Source: Chitinophagaceae bacterium (GTDB taxonomy: Bacteria; Bacteroidota; Bacteroidia; Chitinophagales; Chitinophagaceae). From it: a DNA stretch of 64,000 nucleotides. The position numbers were made by a program, and so were the translations under genes. Below the pieces are notes generated by a model. The model ran no database searches and was not told where the DNA came from. It saw nothing but the letters and a program-made list of their open reading frames with translations. Position 1 is the first letter of the stretch. Each line of letters starts with the position of its first letter. Where the stretch lies: contig JAIXOJ010000170.1 of NCBI GenBank assembly GCA_027486835.1, positions 1-64,000 on the forward strand, given 5' to 3'. Positions 63,616 through 64,000 of this stretch are shown here, piece after piece.

Positions 63616-64000
63616 CTATTCACTTTGTATTACGGTTTTAGTGTTTCGTTTGATTACCAATCGGAAAGACCAATAAACCAAATTGAGAAAAGTAAACATT
63701 GCAAATGTGACTCCCCATGTTTTGGGATGAATAAACGGATGAATAAATCTATCACTTATGTCATATACTAGTTCAAATGGTTTCGAAAGAATATCCCAAC
63801 TATTCCATCGTAAATATCTCCCTAAATAAATTCCAAAACTTCCTAGAAAAAGTAATATAATCGAAATTAGTCTAACCCAATTAGAATGAACTTTGCCCGC
63901 AAATAAATTTTCTATATCCCACAAACTTAAAAAACCGAATAATAGCCCTGTCCAAGCAAAGCATAAAATCATTACTAAATCAAACCAAATCGGAACCGCA
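63616..64000 (-). CDS. DUF1361 membrane protein, C-terminal part (cut by window edge)
   Basis: The frame is open past the ATG at 63972 to the right edge (AVPIWFDLVMILC before it), so the N-terminus is outside. Membrane helices near ILCFAWTGLLFGFLSL, SIILLFLGSFGIYLGRYLRW and TFAMFTFLNLVYWSFRL; the RYLRWNSWDILSKP stretch is the DUF1361 signature. Family function unknown. Stop at 63616. Confidence 0.85.
   Translation of the reverse strand, partial: AVPIWFDLVMILCFAWTGLLFGFLSLWDIENLFAGKVHSNWVRLISIILLFLGSFGIYLGRYLRWNSWDILSKPFELVYDISDRFIHPFIHPKTWGVTFAMFTFLNLVYWSFRLVIKRNTKTVIQSE

Overview
The window reads as chromosome of a Bacteroidota bacterium, most likely family Chitinophagaceae. The evidence is the type IX secretion (T9SS) repertoire (a PorP/SprF protein directly behind a gliding-motility-type CTD protein, and an NHL protein with a T9SS sorting tail), TAnnTTTG-type -7 promoter elements, the absence of clear Shine-Dalgarno sequences, the gene order birA / rsfS-ftsH-lutC, SusC-like outer-membrane proteins and roughly 40% GC. 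Most genes are ordinary core genes with low-complexity, repeat-rich spacers between them. Family-level assignment is inference.

Layout. 1-4.4 kb: end of an Rpn-type nuclease/transposase gene, a small lipoprotein, a triple-BON protein, then metX behind a SAM-I riboswitch with its own promoter and terminator, and an unknown gene. 4.4-5.3 kb: gene-free stretch with a 21-bp tandem array. 5.3-12.2 kb: birA, rsfS, ftsH, lutC, lpxH, a secreted beta-propeller-like protein and an MscS channel. 12.2-16.8 kb: a T9SS-exported 12-repeat NHL protein surrounded by broken copies of its own ends, with a DUF4258/YgiT pair in the debris. 16.8-24.5 kb: tmk, recG, and a large PKD/CTD protein with its PorP/SprF partner. 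24.5-28.4 kb: DUF1801, a membrane-anchored dCTP-deaminase-like protein, a thymidylate-synthase-family enzyme whose base-recognition Asn is Asp, and an XRE regulator behind two large palindromes. 28.7-36.5 kb: fusA, tRNA-Ser, tatD, a polysaccharide deacetylase, DUF2795, enoyl-CoA hydratase, and a compact iscS-iscU-iscA set.

36.6-58 kb: YHS lipoprotein and PepSY membrane protein, lysS, an outer-membrane receptor, mgsA, a sugar-nucleotidyltransferase with an AmgK-like kinase fused to a RapZ C-terminal domain, an esterase, deoC, recA, a DUF1501 gene with two DUF1800 paralogues, and lpxD. 59-64 kb: a run of small, mostly unrecognised minus-strand genes separated by about 200-bp related spacers, resembling a gene-cassette array, then a 21-bp tandem array and a DUF1361 gene cut by the window edge.

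The points most worth following are the TS-like/DCD-like pair with the palindromic element beside it (25.2-27.7 kb), the AmgK-RapZ fusion next to a MurU-like gene (44.5-46.9 kb), the cassette-like array (59.1-63.0 kb), and three unrelated intergenic arrays that all share an exact 21-bp period (4.6, 38.8 and 63.4 kb).
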